16,378 nt of DNA from Hyphomicrobiales bacterium. GTDB taxonomy: Bacteria; Pseudomonadota; Alphaproteobacteria; Rhizobiales; JAKIUO01. Under the pieces are notes generated by a model. The model did not search any database. It had not been told where the DNA came from and saw only the letters and a list, made by a program, of their open reading frames with translations. The DNA lies in NCBI GenBank assembly GCA_027069645.1, contig JALXEI010000195.1, positions 1 through 16,378 of the forward strand, in the 5' to 3' direction. The position numbers and the translations under genes were made by a program. Below, in pieces: positions 14,562 through 16,378 of this stretch (positions within the stretch are counted from its first letter, which is position 1; every line of letters starts with the position of its first letter).

Positions 14562-14790
14562 TGTTGTATTCCTTGTGGGCAGGGCTGCCGTTAAAATTTT
14601 TTGGAGTATTGCGAGTATTCCAGCCCTGTATTGCGAGGGCTGATGTGTCGCCTGGCGGTCCCTGGGTGGAGCAGGCCGCACAGAAAACTGCGTGTTTGAG
14701 CGGATGTGGGTGGTATTTGAACGACGATAGCCCGATCGTCCATTCAGAGCCACAAAACGGGCAGGGCAGAAACCCCTCTGATTTTTTCAT
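14548..14790 (-). CDS. Lar-like restriction-alleviation zinc-ribbon protein
   Basis: The 80-residue product opens LPCPFCGS (Cys10, Cys13) and continues to VFCAACSTQGP (Cys37, Cys40) and AIQGWNTR, the pattern of the Lar family of phage proteins. Rac-prophage Lar reduces type I restriction. The zinc ribbon is supported by the two Cys pairs. The ATG at 14790 (or GTG at 14793) has AGAGG seven bases upstream, inside a 37-bp repeat. Next to a DNA methyltransferase, it probably helps the element escape host restriction. Confidence 0.8.
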   Translation of the reverse strand: MKKSEGFLPCPFCGSEWTIGLSSFKYHPHPLKHAVFCAACSTQGPPGDTSALAIQGWNTRNTPKNFNGSPAHKEYNNDQA

Positions 14791-14822
14791 CACATCACCT
14801 CTGTAAAAAGCGGAGCGTTGCT
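14786..14822. repeat. 37-bp direct repeat, copy 1
   Basis: It matches 15264-15300 at 35 of 37 positions. It covers the ribosome-binding site and first codons of lar. Read on the minus strand in frame it would encode SNAPLFTEVM, the last residues of the methyltransferase, without any methyltransferase gene attached. Confidence 0.9.
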
Positions 14823-15268
14823 TACACGCACCAATAGTTGTGCTGGGTCATCAATGGCCCGTCCCAGATTTGCTCGGCCTTGGCGAAGCATTTTTGTCGG
14901 CCATTACCAGAAAGGCGCAGGCCAGCGGCAATAAGCCTTTTTACCTGGCTCTCAAGCCTTTCCCTTAAGGCTGATGGGTAAAATCCCATGCAGGCCATGC
15001 CGATATAGCCATAATTGAAAGTGAGAATTGGGTTGACAGTGCAGGGGAGCCCTTGCAGCTTGCACCAGTCGCCGTCTACCTGATCGCAGGGGCCGCATTC
15101 GTGGCGCTGCCAATATTCAACCCCTCTTTGTCCTTGCTCAGGGTCCAGAGTGATCGCAGCCTTTTTCCATTTTTCCCAGCGTTGCCGTCTGGCATCCGGC
15201 GAAGTGGTTTTGGGAAAAAGCTCTTGCCATGAGAGTTCTAGAAATTCTTTCTGGCTTGTTTCGTTCAT
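14822..15268 (-). CDS. Unknown Cys-containing phage-type protein
   Basis: The product has 148 residues from the ATG at 15268, which shares one base with the methyltransferase stop; GTG at 15271 is an alternative. No family is recognised. A cluster of Cys lies in the middle: CGPC (58-61), DWC (69), LPC (76), and Cys93. That could bind zinc or an Fe-S cluster. A basic, Trp-rich N-terminal half (WEKWKKAAI) and a helix (YPSALRERLESQVKRLIAAG) surround it. It is the only gene between the two 37-bp repeats, so it may be a recent cargo insertion between the methyltransferase and lar. Confidence 0.75.
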   Translation of the reverse strand: MNETSQKEFLELSWQELFPKTTSPDARRQRWEKWKKAAITLDPEQGQRGVEYWQRHECGPCDQVDGDWCKLQGLPCTVNPILTFNYGYIGMACMGFYPSALRERLESQVKRLIAAGLRLSGNGRQKCFAKAEQIWDGPLMTQHNYWCV

Positions 15269-15300
15269 CACATCACCTCTGTAAAAAGCGGGGCGTCGCT
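15264..15300. repeat. 37-bp direct repeat, copy 2
   Basis: This is the coding copy: it forms the last codons of the methyltransferase (SDAPLFTEVM and stop) and the ribosome-binding site and start of the Cys-containing gene. Two positions differ from the copy at 14786-14822. Confidence 0.9.
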
Positions 15301-16263
15301 GTTGATGCGGCGGCGCGCCATGCTGGCATATTCGGGATTTAGCTCGATCAAAATGGCGTTTCTTTTCAACCGGTCGGCGACGAGGCCGACCGTTCCGGCA
15401 CCACCAAAGGGATCAAGTACGGTGCCGCCTTCGGGGCAGCCAGCCATGATGCATGGTTCGACAAGCGCCGGGGGGAATGTGGCAAAATGGGCGTCCGAAA
15501 ATGGTTTCGTGGCGATTGTCCAGACATTGCGCAAATTGTGGCCGTTAGCCTGTTGTTCAGATTTGCTCATCTGATCCCAGCGGTCGTTAAATCCTGCGTG
15601 GCGGCGTGAATGCCCGCGCTGTTTGTCTGATTTTTTGGCACGGCGCGTGTATCCTTGACCATGCGGGGATTTGATTTTGTCAGGAGCGTTGGGGCCATCT
15701 GGAAATTTGGCCGCAACCCGCACCGCATCAGCGTTATAGAAATATTTTGCGGACTTGCTGAGCAGGAATATCTTTTCGTGCGATGTGGCGGGGCGATCGG
15801 TTACGCTTTCCGGCATCGGGTTGGGTTTTGCCCAGATGATTTCAGAGCGTACCCACCAGCCCGCCTCTTGCAGGGCAATGGCGAGGCGGTTGGGGATCAT
15901 GGCGAGATCCTTGGGCTTTAACACCCCGCCGATGGTGGAGAACGGTTTGTCCCTGAAAGTGCGGTCGTCCCTGCCGACAGATTTTACATCTGCGGCGCTG
16001 CGTCCGTTTGGAGTGCTGGCATAGCAATCTCCATAGTTGAGCCACAGCGTGGCGTCCTTTCGCATGACCCGGCGCACCTCTTCAAAAACCCGCACCATGA
16101 CGTCAAGATGATCTGCAAGGGTCGGCTCCAGACCGATCTGGCCGTCAACGCCATAATCCCGCAGCCCCCAATAGGGCGGGGAAGTTATGACGCAATGGAC
16201 CGATTCATCGGGCAGATCGGCGAGAGCGTCAAAAACATCGCTATTTATTATTGTGACTGTCAT
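15268..16263 (-). CDS. Beta-class DNA methyltransferase (N4-cytosine or N6-adenine)
   Basis: This site-specific methyltransferase of 331 residues transfers a methyl group from S-adenosylmethionine to an exocyclic amino group. The catalytic motif IV, TSPPYWGLRDYG (27-38), is N-terminal, and the SAM-binding motif I, DPFGGAGTVG (284-293), is C-terminal, which is beta-class order. LNPEY near 309 follows motif I. SPPYW is compatible with either N4-cytosine or N6-adenine specificity. No restriction endonuclease is seen nearby, so it is likely a solitary phage/island enzyme that protects the element. The start ATG at 16263 follows the previous stop by one base. The central stretch (about 200-230) is very basic (TRRAKKSDKQRGHSRR) and probably helps bind DNA. 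Confidence 0.92.
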   Translation of the reverse strand: MTVTIINSDVFDALADLPDESVHCVITSPPYWGLRDYGVDGQIGLEPTLADHLDVMVRVFEEVRRVMRKDATLWLNYGDCYASTPNGRSAADVKSVGRDDRTFRDKPFSTIGGVLKPKDLAMIPNRLAIALQEAGWWVRSEIIWAKPNPMPESVTDRPATSHEKIFLLSKSAKYFYNADAVRVAAKFPDGPNAPDKIKSPHGQGYTRRAKKSDKQRGHSRRHAGFNDRWDQMSKSEQQANGHNLRNVWTIATKPFSDAHFATFPPALVEPCIMAGCPEGGTVLDPFGGAGTVGLVADRLKRNAILIELNPEYASMARRRINSDAPLFTEVM

Positions 16264-16264
16264 T

Positions 16265-16378
16265 TCAAAAAGTAATTTCCTGCATCAGTTCGCCGTGAAG
16301 CGGAGTGATGCCGGTTTTTTCGGCGATGGTGTCGAGACATTCGGCAAAGCTGGTGGCGATGATGTCGGCGCGGCGGTG
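16265..16378 (-). CDS. C-terminal part of an unknown element gene
   Basis: This frame is open from the window edge to a TGA at 16265-16267, one base before the methyltransferase start, so it is almost certainly the next gene of the same transcript. Only 37 residues are visible, ending TPLHGELMQEITF. They contain no diagnostic motif and I do not assign a function. Confidence 0.6.
   Translation of the reverse strand, partial: HRRADIIATSFAECLDTIAEKTGITPLHGELMQEITF

Noticed and set aside
14562..14753. Longer N-terminus for the DUF5131 gene
   Set aside because: It reads through the lar gene in another frame, while the family's conserved start (TGIEWT) lies just after the ATG at 14561.

Overview
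The window looks like part of an alphaproteobacterial chromosome. The evidence is the gene order phoR-pstS-pstC-pstA, a long PstC with an extra N-terminal membrane region, and a PstA with the DUF3333-type N-terminal extension, all common in that class. I cannot name the genus. Three blocks sit side by side.

(1) Positions 1-4296, minus strand: the phosphate-starvation block, with phoR, then pstS, pstC and a pstA cut by the window edge. A good Pho box with a properly spaced -10 element lies in front of pstS. PhoR here has no membrane segment.

(2) Positions 4458-11176, plus strand: a periplasmic copper-handling operon. It starts at a promoter with the hallmarks of MerR/CueR control: a TTGACC -35, a 19-bp spacer carrying an ACCTTCC/GGATGGT dyad, and a TATTGT -10. 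In order it encodes a His-rich exported protein with PDNHT repeats, a small lipoprotein, a TolC-family outer-membrane lipoprotein, a Tat-exported two-domain multicopper oxidase with Met/His-rich ends, a small Met/His-rich periplasmic protein, a c-type cytochrome with a Met-rich insert, and a second, three-domain Tat multicopper oxidase. No P-type ATPase, RND pump or cueR gene is visible. The inferred logic is periplasmic Cu(I) binding and oxidation, with the cytochrome possibly carrying electrons to or from the oxidases, and a TolC channel whose inner-membrane partner must be encoded elsewhere.

(3) Positions 11479-16378: an initiator tRNA gene (tRNA-fMet, CAT anticodon, CCA encoded), followed by the left part of an integrative, prophage-like element whose genes all read on the minus strand towards the tRNA. 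From the window's right edge these are a cut-off unknown gene, a beta-class DNA methyltransferase, a Cys-containing unknown protein, a Lar-like zinc-ribbon protein, a DUF5131 (Gp37/Gp68) protein, a 48-residue protein, an excisionase-like DNA-binding protein, a tyrosine integrase and a coupled 98-residue unknown protein. Most neighbours overlap by a few bases. Two near-identical 37-bp direct repeats flank the Cys-containing gene, which suggests it was inserted as a cassette. The far end of the element lies outside the window.

The most distinctive content is the copper operon: a two-domain oxidase, a Met-rich cytochrome and a three-domain oxidase under one CueR-type promoter, with several small metal-binding proteins that I cannot assign to named families.
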